Origin: CALUTH01 sp964452495
Lineage (GTDB): Bacteria; Cyanobacteriota; Vampirovibrionia; Gastranaerophilales; Gastranaerophilaceae
Direction: 5' to 3'
DNA: 33,395 nt
Assembly: GCA_964452495.1 (NCBI GenBank)
Contig: CAYVMC010000021.1
Coordinates: 1-33,395, forward strand
This document shows positions 16,737 to 24,142 of the stretch, in pieces (within the stretch, counting starts at the first letter, position 1; the number at the start of each line of letters is the position of its first letter). The notes beneath the pieces were generated by a model, which worked only from the letters and a program-made list of their open reading frames with translations, searched no databases and had not been told where the DNA came from. The translations under genes were made by a program, and so were the position numbers.

Positions 16737-18824
16737 ATGAAAAACCATGTCATCGCATATCTGCATACCCACTGGGATAGAGAGTGGTACAGAGAATTTG
16801 AAATTTTCAGGATGCGTTTGTTAAGAGTCTTTGACGAAGTTATAACAGCCCTTGAAAAAAATTCAATTCCGTCCTTTTATTTTGATGGCCAGGTTGCCGC
16901 ACTACTTGATTATTTAAAAATACGTCCAGAAAAAGAAAAAAATATAAGGTCGCTTATTGATAAAAAAAAGCTGTTTATTGGTCCTTTTTTTTGTCTAGTG
17001 GATGAGTTTTTAACGAGTAAAACTTTATTTAGAAAAAATCTTGAATACGGACTTAAAATAGCAAAAGACTTTGGTTGCAACACTTTTACCGGCTATCTGC
17101 CAGATACCTTCGGTCACTCTGATGGTGTAATAGATATACTAAAGGAATTTGGGCTGGAAGAATGTATCGTCTGGAGGGGATGCGGCGATTTACCTGCAGA
17201 ATTTGTCTGGGAAGCACAAACTGGCAGTCATATTAATGCGATAAATCTTATACGCGGATATTTCATGGACATTTTTACAACAAATCTACCCATTGAAAAA
17301 AAAGCCGAGTTCCTTAAAAACAATCTTGATAAAATAGCCGTAAAATCTTCAAATACACTTCTTCTGCCTATCGGAGCAGATCATCTTGGTATTCCTGCTG
17401 ATATAAAAGAACAAATTTCACAGGTAAATAAACTTCTAAAATCCTACCATATAGAATTAGGGTCTATTTTTGATTATATAAATGCCGTTAAAGATAATTA
17501 CAAGATTTGCCATAAAGGCGAATTAAGAGATAATTCTATGACGTTCACCCTAGAAGGCTCTTACTCCTCTCGAGCTGATATAAAACGTATGAATATTCTT
17601 GCAGAATATGAACTTGAGCGAGCAGCAAAACTTATTGATTTTTATAACCTTCATAATCATTACGGAACAACTTTAGAATACGGTTATAAGTTATTAATAA
17701 AAAATCAAGCACATGACAGTATATGCGGTTGTTCTACCGATGATACGCACTATGAAAATATTTTAAGATACAAAAAAATTAAACAAATATGTAACAGTAT
17801 CGTTTCTGAAATAAAATTTGAAAAAAATATTAATAATAAAATAATAAATCTGGGAAACTCTGAATTCAGCGGAGTAATAGAACTTACCAAATACACTAAA
17901 GACAAAAATGACATCATTATAAGCAGTAAAAAAGGATTTCCTGAATATTTATTAACCGACATAAAAAAAATACCGGTAACAGAAGACTATAGAACAATTT
18001 ATACAAGTATTGAATACGTGAAAGAAGTACGCCGTGGCGAACACACAATCAAGCCTGTACACCCAACAACTGTAATTGAAGCAGAAAATAACACCTTAAA
18101 AGGAAAAGTTACCATACAGGTTGATGATAAAATTAAATTTATTGCCCAAAATAAAAGTGTAAATATATTCTTAAGAGATTTTAAAGACTATGGCGACAGC
18201 TATAACCGAGGTCCGGTAAAAGGTGATAATGGAGAAATTATCCCCATAAAATCGTGCCGGCTAAAATTCAAATCATCATTACGCTCAATTCTTGAAGTAA
18301 AATTTGATAAAAACATTCAACTTGAAATATCACTTGATGCAGACAGTGAGTATCCTAAATTTAAATTTATAATAAACAATAAAAAGAAAAATCACCATCT
18401 TTTTATGTGTATGGAATTTAATAAACCAGTAACCAAAACTGTATCAGAAGATATGAATCGATTTATAACAAGGAACTTTAATCCAGATTATAATATAAGA
18501 GATAACCTTCCTAAGACCAGAGGACTTGAAGCCAAGACAAATACAGCACCATGCCAGAGGCTTGTTACAGCAAATAATTTTGGAATCGTTTTAAAAGGCA
18601 TAAACCAATATGAAGTCTACAAAAATGAACTGCGGTTAAGTCTTTTAAGAGCAACAGGAATTATCTCCAACCCAAAAAATTCGTCACGTTCAACTCCTGC
18701 AGGCCCACCAATTGAAACACCCGACGGACAACTATTGAAAACAATTAGTCAAGAACTGTGGTTATACTTTAATAAAAAACCAGAAGAAGCAATAAGTGCA
18801 ATATATAATTTTATATACGTATGA
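16737..18824 (+). CDS. GH38-family alpha-mannosidase
   Basis: The protein is a glycoside hydrolase family 38 enzyme, which removes alpha-mannosyl (or mannosylglycerate-type) residues by a retaining, zinc-dependent mechanism. Zinc ligands are in HTHWDREWY (residues 10-18: H10, H12 context, D14). The nucleophile is D123 in GYLPDTFGHS, and H326-D327 lies in QAHDSICGCSTDDTH. The helical middle domain starts at LEGSYSSR and the C-terminal part is all-beta. At 695 residues it is shorter than most GH38 enzymes (about 850-1000), so part of the C-terminal beta region is reduced. There is no signal peptide, so it acts in the cytoplasm on imported glycans. AAGGAA precedes the ATG. The link with purA is probably only cotranscription. 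It converges on korC with a seven-base gap. Confidence 0.9.
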   Translation: MKNHVIAYLHTHWDREWYREFEIFRMRLLRVFDEVITALEKNSIPSFYFDGQVAALLDYLKIRPEKEKNIRSLIDKKKLFIGPFFCLVDEFLTSKTLFRKNLEYGLKIAKDFGCNTFTGYLPDTFGHSDGVIDILKEFGLEECIVWRGCGDLPAEFVWEAQTGSHINAINLIRGYFMDIFTTNLPIEKKAEFLKNNLDKIAVKSSNTLLLPIGADHLGIPADIKEQISQVNKLLKSYHIELGSIFDYINAVKDNYKICHKGELRDNSMTFTLEGSYSSRADIKRMNILAEYELERAAKLIDFYNLHNHYGTTLEYGYKLLIKNQAHDSICGCSTDDTHYENILRYKKIKQICNSIVSEIKFEKNINNKIINLGNSEFSGVIELTKYTKDKNDIIISSKKGFPEYLLTDIKKIPVTEDYRTIYTSIEYVKEVRRGEHTIKPVHPTTVIEAENNTLKGKVTIQVDDKIKFIAQNKSVNIFLRDFKDYGDSYNRGPVKGDNGEIIPIKSCRLKFKSSLRSILEVKFDKNIQLEISLDADSEYPKFKFIINNKKKNHHLFMCMEFNKPVTKTVSEDMNRFITRNFNPDYNIRDNLPKTRGLEAKTNTAPCQRLVTANNFGIVLKGINQYEVYKNELRLSLLRATGIISNPKNSSRSTPAGPPIETPDGQLLKTISQELWLYFNKKPEEAISAIYNFIYV

Positions 18825-18831
18825 TTTTTAT

Positions 18832-19374
18832 CTATACAGTTACAAGAGCTTCTGCCCCCAGCTCCAAAGCCTCTATATTAAGCGGCAGCAAATGTTTTCT
18901 ATGAGGAGGAAGCACATATTCAAGAGCTTTTTGAAGGCTTTCAACTGTAAGTAAGTGACAGGCTGATGCCAAAACTCCCAATGATATGATATTTGCGACC
19001 TTTATTTCTCCAAGTTTCTGTGCCATTTCTGTCATTGGTACAAATATATACTTAATATCACTACGCGGTTTCATAATTTTTACAAGAGATGAATTAGCAA
19101 TTATTGTACCGCCTGCTTTTACTCTTGACAGAAATTTATCAAAAGAAGACTGATTTAACACAATTGCAAACCCAGTATCTTTTTTATGAACAGAACTTAC
19201 TTCATCATCACTTACAACAATTTCACAATTAACGGTTCCACCTCGCATTTCTGCGCCATAACATGGATACCAAGTAACATTTTTACCCTCAAGCATAAAA
19301 GCATTTGCAAGTATTCTACCCGCCAATAAAACACCTTGCCCGCCAAAACCTGCAAATATAAAATTTTCTTCCAT
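18832..19374 (-). CDS. korC: 2-oxoacid:ferredoxin oxidoreductase, gamma subunit
   Basis: The 180-residue gamma subunit of a four-subunit 2-oxoacid:ferredoxin oxidoreductase (KorC/VorC/PorC type). The N-terminal FAGFGGQGVLLAGRILA, then CYGAEMRGGTVNCEIVVSDDE, and a C-terminal helical region after VANIISLG are the family marks. It holds no cluster or cofactor itself but contributes to the active-site interface. It is the last gene of the kor operon, six bases after korB, with AAGGAT ahead of the ATG. Substrate (2-oxoglutarate or branched-chain 2-oxoacid) cannot be settled from sequence alone. Confidence 0.93.
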   Translation of the reverse strand: MEENFIFAGFGGQGVLLAGRILANAFMLEGKNVTWYPCYGAEMRGGTVNCEIVVSDDEVSSVHKKDTGFAIVLNQSSFDKFLSRVKAGGTIIANSSLVKIMKPRSDIKYIFVPMTEMAQKLGEIKVANIISLGVLASACHLLTVESLQKALEYVLPPHRKHLLPLNIEALELGAEALVTV

Positions 19375-19380
19375 TATCCT

Positions 19381-20124
19381 TTATTCCTCTGTAACATCTT
19401 TGTATACCCCTGGAGGAAATACCTTCATCATTTCATTTCTGACACGCTCGTGCGAGTCCTCAGGAGTCATATTCCAGTTAGTAGGACAGGTTGACAAAAT
19501 TTCGACAAAACCTGTTCCTAAACCTTTTAACTGTACTTCAAAAGCCTTTTTTATAGCTGCCTTGGCTTTACGGATATTAGCAACAGTATCAAGTGAAACT
19601 CTTGCACTGTAAGCAGTACCGCCACATAAAGCAATCTGCTCTGCAATCTTGATCGGATAACCATAATATGCTCGATCACGTCCATTCGGCGAAGTTGTTG
19701 TAACCTGCCCCATCAAAGTTGTTGGTCCTAACTGCCCGCCAGTCATACCATATGTTGTATTATTAATACATATAGCCGTTATACTCTCACCGCGAAGTGC
19801 CGCATGCATAGATTCAGCAAGACCTATTGAAGCAAAATCACCATCCCCTTGATAAGTTAATACAAATTTATCAGGTTTTGCACGTTTCACGCCGGTTGCA
19901 ACGGCCATTGCCCTGCCATGCGGTGCCTCTATACAATCTAAATCAAGAAAGTCATACATTGTAACTGAACATCCTATAGAAGTTGTCAGAATTGTTTTTT
20001 CCTTCAACCCCATCTCGTCAATCAGTTCAGCAACAAGCCTTATTGCAACCCCATGATCACACCCTTTACAAAAAGAGTATCTAAAATCTTTTTTAAATGT
20101 TTTAGGAATTTCAAATACCAGCAT
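19381..20124 (-). CDS. korB: 2-oxoacid:ferredoxin oxidoreductase, beta (TPP) subunit
   Basis: The beta subunit binds thiamine diphosphate and takes part in oxidative decarboxylation of a 2-oxoacid to its acyl-CoA while reducing ferredoxin. The FCKGCDHG segment near residue 18, the TPP motif GDGDFASIG and the following NNTTYGMTGGQ are all present in 247 residues. The ATG lies 14 bases inside the end of korA and is preceded by GGAGAAGG, so the two subunits are translationally coupled. The single CxxC at the N-terminus is too little for a complete cluster site of its own; clusters in this complex type come mainly from the ferredoxin subunit. Confidence 0.95.
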   Translation of the reverse strand: MLVFEIPKTFKKDFRYSFCKGCDHGVAIRLVAELIDEMGLKEKTILTTSIGCSVTMYDFLDLDCIEAPHGRAMAVATGVKRAKPDKFVLTYQGDGDFASIGLAESMHAALRGESITAICINNTTYGMTGGQLGPTTLMGQVTTTSPNGRDRAYYGYPIKIAEQIALCGGTAYSARVSLDTVANIRKAKAAIKKAFEVQLKGLGTGFVEILSTCPTNWNMTPEDSHERVRNEMMKVFPPGVYKDVTEE

Positions 20125-21181
20125 AAACCTTCTCCGTAGATTTTTCCACTGCCTCTGTGATTTCTTCTACACTCAACCATTCTCCTGCCGGACGGGGATT
20201 AAGCAGTGATGTTTTTGTTCTACCGTTTACAGCCAATCTTACATCAGTATACATCTGCCCCATATTCATTTCAACAGTCATAATTTCCCGACAGCCCCCT
20301 GCAAGTTCCCAAATCCGTTTATCCGGGAACGGGAACAATGTAATCGGCCGTAACATACCAGCTTTTATACCTTTTGAGCGCAAAACCTTTACCGCAGCCT
20401 TAATATTACGTGCTAAGCTGCCAAAAGCAACAAGAAGAAAATCGGCATCATCTGTCATAAATTCTTCATACATTACTTCACGTTCAGATATCAATTTATA
20501 TTTTTCGAATAAATCACGAACATGCTGAATATGTCTTTGCTCATTTGGTCCGTAAGAACAGATGGTTCTGCCTGCCCTGTCCTTAGCTCCATCCAATGCC
20601 CAGCTTGAATTATCAACTGCCGGATAAGGATACGGTGTAAACTCCGCAGGCTCCATCATTTGCCCCAACAGTCCATCCGCTAACAGAATAACCGGAGTCC
20701 TGTATTTATGTGCGATGTAAAAAGTTTTATACGTAAGCTCTATACACTCCTGAACAGTAGAAGGAGCATATACAACCATTCTGTAATCACCATTACCACC
20801 GCCATAAATAGACTGATAATAATCTCCCTGAGCGGGATAAATTCCTCCAAGCCCCGGACCTGCCCTCATAACATTTACTAATACAACAGGAAGTTCATCA
20901 GACGCTGCATAAGAAAGAGTTTCCTGCATAAGAGCAACTGCACAGGATGAAGATGTTGTCATCGCCCTTGCTCCGGTTGAACAGGCTCCAAGAACCATAT
21001 TTATTGCTGCAATTTCACTTTCAGCAGAAACATAAGCAAGCCCTGCACTTGGCATTTTAGAACTCAAATATTCCCCAATTTCTGTCTGCGGGGTAATCGG
21101 ATAGCCGAAATAACACTCACAACCCGCATTTAATGCTGCCTGTGCTATTGCATAATTCCCTTTTATCAATTGTTTTGTCAT
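20111..21181 (-). CDS. korA: 2-oxoacid:ferredoxin oxidoreductase, alpha subunit (VorB/KorA type)
   Basis: The alpha subunit is 356 residues, with KGNYAIAQAALNAGCECYFGYPITPQTE at its start (shown in pieces: KGNYAIAQAALNAGC and YFGYPITPQTE), AESEIAAINMVLGA, MTTSSSCAVALMQE, VMRAGPGLGG and ADGLLGQMMEP. These match the subunit annotated in many anaerobes as VorB (3-methyl-2-oxobutanoate) or KorA (2-oxoglutarate). The kor symbols used here are therefore provisional. The enzyme would make reduced ferredoxin in an anaerobe, or run in reverse for carboxylation. The ATG follows the korD TGA by one base and the AGAGGT ribosome site lies within korD. Confidence 0.93.
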   Translation of the reverse strand: MTKQLIKGNYAIAQAALNAGCECYFGYPITPQTEIGEYLSSKMPSAGLAYVSAESEIAAINMVLGACSTGARAMTTSSSCAVALMQETLSYAASDELPVVLVNVMRAGPGLGGIYPAQGDYYQSIYGGGNGDYRMVVYAPSTVQECIELTYKTFYIAHKYRTPVILLADGLLGQMMEPAEFTPYPYPAVDNSSWALDGAKDRAGRTICSYGPNEQRHIQHVRDLFEKYKLISEREVMYEEFMTDDADFLLVAFGSLARNIKAAVKVLRSKGIKAGMLRPITLFPFPDKRIWELAGGCREIMTVEMNMGQMYTDVRLAVNGRTKTSLLNPRPAGEWLSVEEITEAVEKSTEKVYAGI

Positions 21182-21182
21182 A

Positions 21183-21392
21183 TCACTTATGTACCTCTGT
21201 TATTGCCAAATCCGGACAACGTGCTGCACACATTGCACATCCGATGCATTCACTATTTTTATCGCAGAACTCTACTGCATATTCACCTGTACTATTTACA
21301 TGTGAACTTTTTTTAATTAACCCTTTGGGACAAACTGCCATACATAAATAACAGGATTTACATCTGTTTTCATCAATTATTATATGAGCCAT
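21183..21392 (-). CDS. korD: 2-oxoacid:ferredoxin oxidoreductase, ferredoxin-like delta subunit
   Basis: A 69-residue 2[4Fe-4S] ferredoxin-like subunit. Cysteines 11, 14, 17, 21 and 49, 52, 55, 59 form two complete CxxCxxCxxxCP sets (RCKSCYLCMAVCP and ECIGCAMCAARCP); a further Cys lies at 43. It passes electrons from the TPP site to free ferredoxin. It is the first gene of the delta-alpha-beta-gamma set, with GGAG seven bases before the ATG. The gap of 50 bases from the upstream WYL-type regulator has only a poor promoter match (TTGCTT, 15-16 bases, TTATAC), so the kor genes may also be read from the upstream run. Confidence 0.95.
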   Translation of the reverse strand: MAHIIIDENRCKSCYLCMAVCPKGLIKKSSHVNSTGEYAVEFCDKNSECIGCAMCAARCPDLAITEVHK

Positions 21393-21442
21393 AACTTACT
21401 CCGTATAATAAACATCTTACTACAAGCAAAACTGAAATTAAA

Positions 21443-22300
21443 CTATTTTCCATAATTTGCAAGAGTATTGTCAATTAGAGATTTCATTTCTTTCTTGTAC
21501 GCTCTTGGTGAAACAATTTCACACATTGTTTCATATTTAAGAAGGCGGTTTAATAGAGATTGCTTGTCTTCCATCCTGTTCAATACCGTAATTGAACCAT
21601 CCTCTTCTATTCCCACCACTTTCTCATCAGGACGCAGGGTATAACGTCTTGCAAGAGCATTTTTAAGTTTAAATATTACAGATGTAGAAAGTAAATTCCC
21701 AGAAGATTTCACATCTGACATTGTTATACTATTAATATCATTATACAAAATTTTCTTTCTATCACCATTATAATTAACTATAACCGCCAGTTTATCCTTT
21801 TCACAGGACAGTTCTAACGGCTCACACAGTATTAAATTGTTTTTTCCATCTGCTACAAAGTTTATATTAACTTTCCTGTTATTTTCCATTGCAGCTTCAA
21901 AGGCCTCGACATTTTTATCATCTTCAGGCACCTCTATTTTTGCATAATATCTGTCAGAACGTTTATTAATCTTCATAAGTAAAGAATTATAAGCCCTTAT
22001 ATTTTTACCGATACGCATATCAGCAGAATAATTTTTGATTTCATCAAACAATTCTAGAACATCATCGGAAAAATCCATACCAAATGGTAATTTTAATAAG
22101 GTATATTTCCCATCTATTTTCTGAATATCAATCCCGCAAAACCTGCAGGTATTTATATACTTACTCACAAGAAAATTTGAGCAGCGTTCACCAGATACTT
22201 TGCTCAATGCATCCATTAAATCATTCATTGTATAATTTTTTTCAAACAGTAATTGCAGCATCTGCAAAACACGCAATGATGATACATTAACTTTAAGCAT
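21443..22300 (-). CDS. WYL-domain-type transcriptional regulator, downstream member of a tandem pair
   Basis: The 285-residue protein has an N-terminal helical region that looks like a winged helix (about residues 1-70), then a mid-region with the WYL-fold pattern (FEAAMENNRKVNINF, followed by CEPLELSCEKDKLAVIVNY and I-x-Y-N-D-I-N-S-I near residue 195) and a C-terminal WCX-like extension. The eponymous W-Y-L residues are not conserved. WYL proteins are ligand-responsive regulators that sense nucleic acid or small molecules. Its ATG overlaps the stop of the other regulator by eight bases, with only a weak ribosome site, so it depends on coupling. The pair resembles the tandem PafB-PafC arrangement of Actinobacteria; orthology is not claimed. 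Confidence 0.7.
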   Translation of the reverse strand: MLKVNVSSLRVLQMLQLLFEKNYTMNDLMDALSKVSGERCSNFLVSKYINTCRFCGIDIQKIDGKYTLLKLPFGMDFSDDVLELFDEIKNYSADMRIGKNIRAYNSLLMKINKRSDRYYAKIEVPEDDKNVEAFEAAMENNRKVNINFVADGKNNLILCEPLELSCEKDKLAVIVNYNGDRKKILYNDINSITMSDVKSSGNLLSTSVIFKLKNALARRYTLRPDEKVVGIEEDGSITVLNRMEDKQSLLNRLLKYETMCEIVSPRAYKKEMKSLIDNTLANYGK

Positions 22301-23216
22301 AAATTTTTCTTAACTCCATTAATTTAGCTATAACCTCATTCTTGATATCATCCGGCGCCAGAACAGTACAGTCGGAACCAAGAGATAAAATATGTTGTAT
22401 TGCAAAGAATTTGTTTGTAAATTCTACTTCAACAATCCCCAAGTTATTTTCAACTTTTTCAACTTTAACATCATTACCTAAAGTATAATTATCGTAGTTT
22501 TTCAATGAATATTTGATTTTATATACCTCCGGCTTATATTCAATATTACCGGCCTCAAATTTAATTATTTCACGAATCCTTGACATATTGTAACATACAT
22601 TTTTTTTAGTTTCCGTGTCAAAACCTTCTACATAAAGCTTATTGCTCTTTAAGAAAATTCTTCCCAATACAAACTTCTTTGTACTTATTTTTTTCGTAGG
22701 AGTAGCATATGCAATCGTAAAAATATCATTTTTACCATCCCGCGCTAGTAATTTATCATAAACATCCGGTTCTATTTTATAGAAACCTGTAATATTTCTT
22801 AATTCTCCTGCTGTCTCATCATTGAAAGTATGTTCGGCAAGAACTTCAAACAACTCATTAAACTTCACTGCAACCTTATAATCAGAGCCGCGCGTCATAT
22901 TAGCATAAAGTGTTTTAAGAGCATTGATTTCGTCACCCGTTATTTTCAATGCAAACGGATGTGATATCAGCTTATACTTAAATCCGCTTGTTTTAGAAGG
23001 ACGAGAAATATTACAACCAGCCGCCTTTAGTGTGGAAAGAGCTATTCTTATAGTATCACTTGAATAATTTTTATCCACCAATCCACATTCGGATATAAGA
23101 GTATTTAATTCCTGTAAATCACGTGGTGCAATCATCAATGCCCCTAATATGACTATAAGCCTCGCACCTGTTAACGAAATCTGAGTCACTTCTGCTTTAG
23201 TTTGAAAAGTGTACAT
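22293..23216 (-). CDS. WYL-domain-type transcriptional regulator, upstream member of a tandem pair
   Basis: A 307-residue protein with the same plan as its neighbour. It has an N-terminal helix-turn-helix region (about residues 10-75, TGARLIVILGALMIAPRDLQ then DTIRIALSTLKAAGC), a linker, a WYL-like beta domain around residues 165-225 (IFTIAYATPTKKISTKKFVL then LYVEGFDTETKKNVCYNMSRI) and a C-terminal extension. I start it at the ATG at 23216 because GGGAG lies six bases upstream; the longer frame from 23270 would run into the end of engB and has no ribosome site. It lies 43 bases after engB. Targets are unknown; the kor genes downstream are an obvious candidate. Confidence 0.7.
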   Translation of the reverse strand: MYTFQTKAEVTQISLTGARLIVILGALMIAPRDLQELNTLISECGLVDKNYSSDTIRIALSTLKAAGCNISRPSKTSGFKYKLISHPFALKITGDEINALKTLYANMTRGSDYKVAVKFNELFEVLAEHTFNDETAGELRNITGFYKIEPDVYDKLLARDGKNDIFTIAYATPTKKISTKKFVLGRIFLKSNKLYVEGFDTETKKNVCYNMSRIREIIKFEAGNIEYKPEVYKIKYSLKNYDNYTLGNDVKVEKVENNLGIVEVEFTNKFFAIQHILSLGSDCTVLAPDDIKNEVIAKLMELRKIYA

Positions 23217-23222
23217 AAAATT

Positions 23223-23227
23223 CTCCC
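23223..23227 (-). promoter_or_regulatory. Ribosome binding site that fixes the regulator start
   Basis: GGGAG six bases before the ATG at 23216. Confidence 0.75.
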
Positions 23228-23259
23228 ATAAACATCCACTACTAAATATACCATAAAAA

Positions 23260-23838
23260 CTAAAAACCACACAGGTTGAAGATATATTCTGTTACATTAT
23301 CTACATAATAGTTATCCATAGAACTAAAAGGCAGAACTTCCCCGCCAAATTCTAACTTTATTTTCTCAATTTTTTTATTTATATCCTGACGTTTTATGTA
23401 ATCCACCTTTGTCATTATCGTAAAGACCGGTAATCCATGCACATTTATCCATTCTCGCATTTGTATATCATTTTTTTGAATATCATGCCTTGCATCAATA
23501 AACTGTATCAGCGATTTTATCTCTGCCCTGTTTAAGAGATATTCTTCAAGGTTTTCCTGCCAGGCAGCCTGAGCAGCACGGGAAACTTTTGCATAACCGT
23601 ATCCTGGCAAGTCAGCAATAACAAACTTGTCAGACATATTAAAAAAATTTATTAACCTTGTTTTTCCCGGAGTATTTGATGTTTTTGCAAGCTTTTTATT
23701 GTTGGAAAGTTTGTTTATAAAACTTGATTTACCTACATTAGAACGACCCAACAGTGGAAATTCCGGCAGGTTAAAAACAGGACATTGTGAAAGTTTTTCA
23801 GCACTTACCACAAACTTGCCGGGGATAAAATCAGCCAT
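23260..23838 (-). CDS. engB: Ribosome biogenesis GTP-binding protein EngB (YihA/YsxC)
   Basis: EngB is an essential small GTPase that assists assembly of the 50S subunit. The GTPase motifs are G1 GRSNVGKSS (residues 31-39), G2 around NTPGKTRLINF, G3 DLPGYGYAKV and G4 TKVD, in a 192-residue chain of normal length. AAGGAG lies six bases before the ATG. The gene overlaps the 99-residue gene upstream by eight bases, so its ribosome site lies within that gene. Confidence 0.96.
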   Translation of the reverse strand: MADFIPGKFVVSAEKLSQCPVFNLPEFPLLGRSNVGKSSFINKLSNNKKLAKTSNTPGKTRLINFFNMSDKFVIADLPGYGYAKVSRAAQAAWQENLEEYLLNRAEIKSLIQFIDARHDIQKNDIQMREWINVHGLPVFTIMTKVDYIKRQDINKKIEKIKLEFGGEVLPFSSMDNYYVDNVTEYIFNLCGF

Positions 23839-24130
23839 GTTGTCTCCTTACGCTCATTGACAATTGTAAAAATTCTGGACGTTTCTTTTTCAATGCTGCG
23901 CGCTTCTCTACCCTCTTTTCATTTCTGGCAGTTGCAGCACTTAAAAGATTAAATAGGTTTATATTATTAAAAACAGTAATCTGTGTTTTGTTTTTAGTAA
24001 AATTGACCTGAACAGAGGAGTCTTTTGCAAAAAAGTTTTCCGCCTCCATCCCCACAATCTGGATAAGTCCCGTTTTAAGGATACTCAGCGGTTCTCTAAA
24101 AAAAACTTCAAAAGACTCAAATATATTCAT
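23831..24130 (-). CDS. Uncharacterised 99-residue protein
   Basis: I do not recognise this protein. It has an amphipathic N-terminal half (FESFEVFFREPLSILKTGLI), a short beta-rich centre (VQVNFTKNKTQITVFNN) and a very basic C-terminal 30 residues (EKRVEKRAALKKKRPEF, ending RRQHG) that could bind RNA or DNA. GAGG lies before its ATG, it starts 12 bases after the TPR gene and ends inside the start of engB. The tight coupling to engB and the basic tail make a ribosome-linked role conceivable, which is inference only. Confidence 0.75.
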   Translation of the reverse strand: MNIFESFEVFFREPLSILKTGLIQIVGMEAENFFAKDSSVQVNFTKNKTQITVFNNINLFNLLSAATARNEKRVEKRAALKKKRPEFLQLSMSVRRQHG

Positions 24131-24142
24131 TCTATTTTCCTC

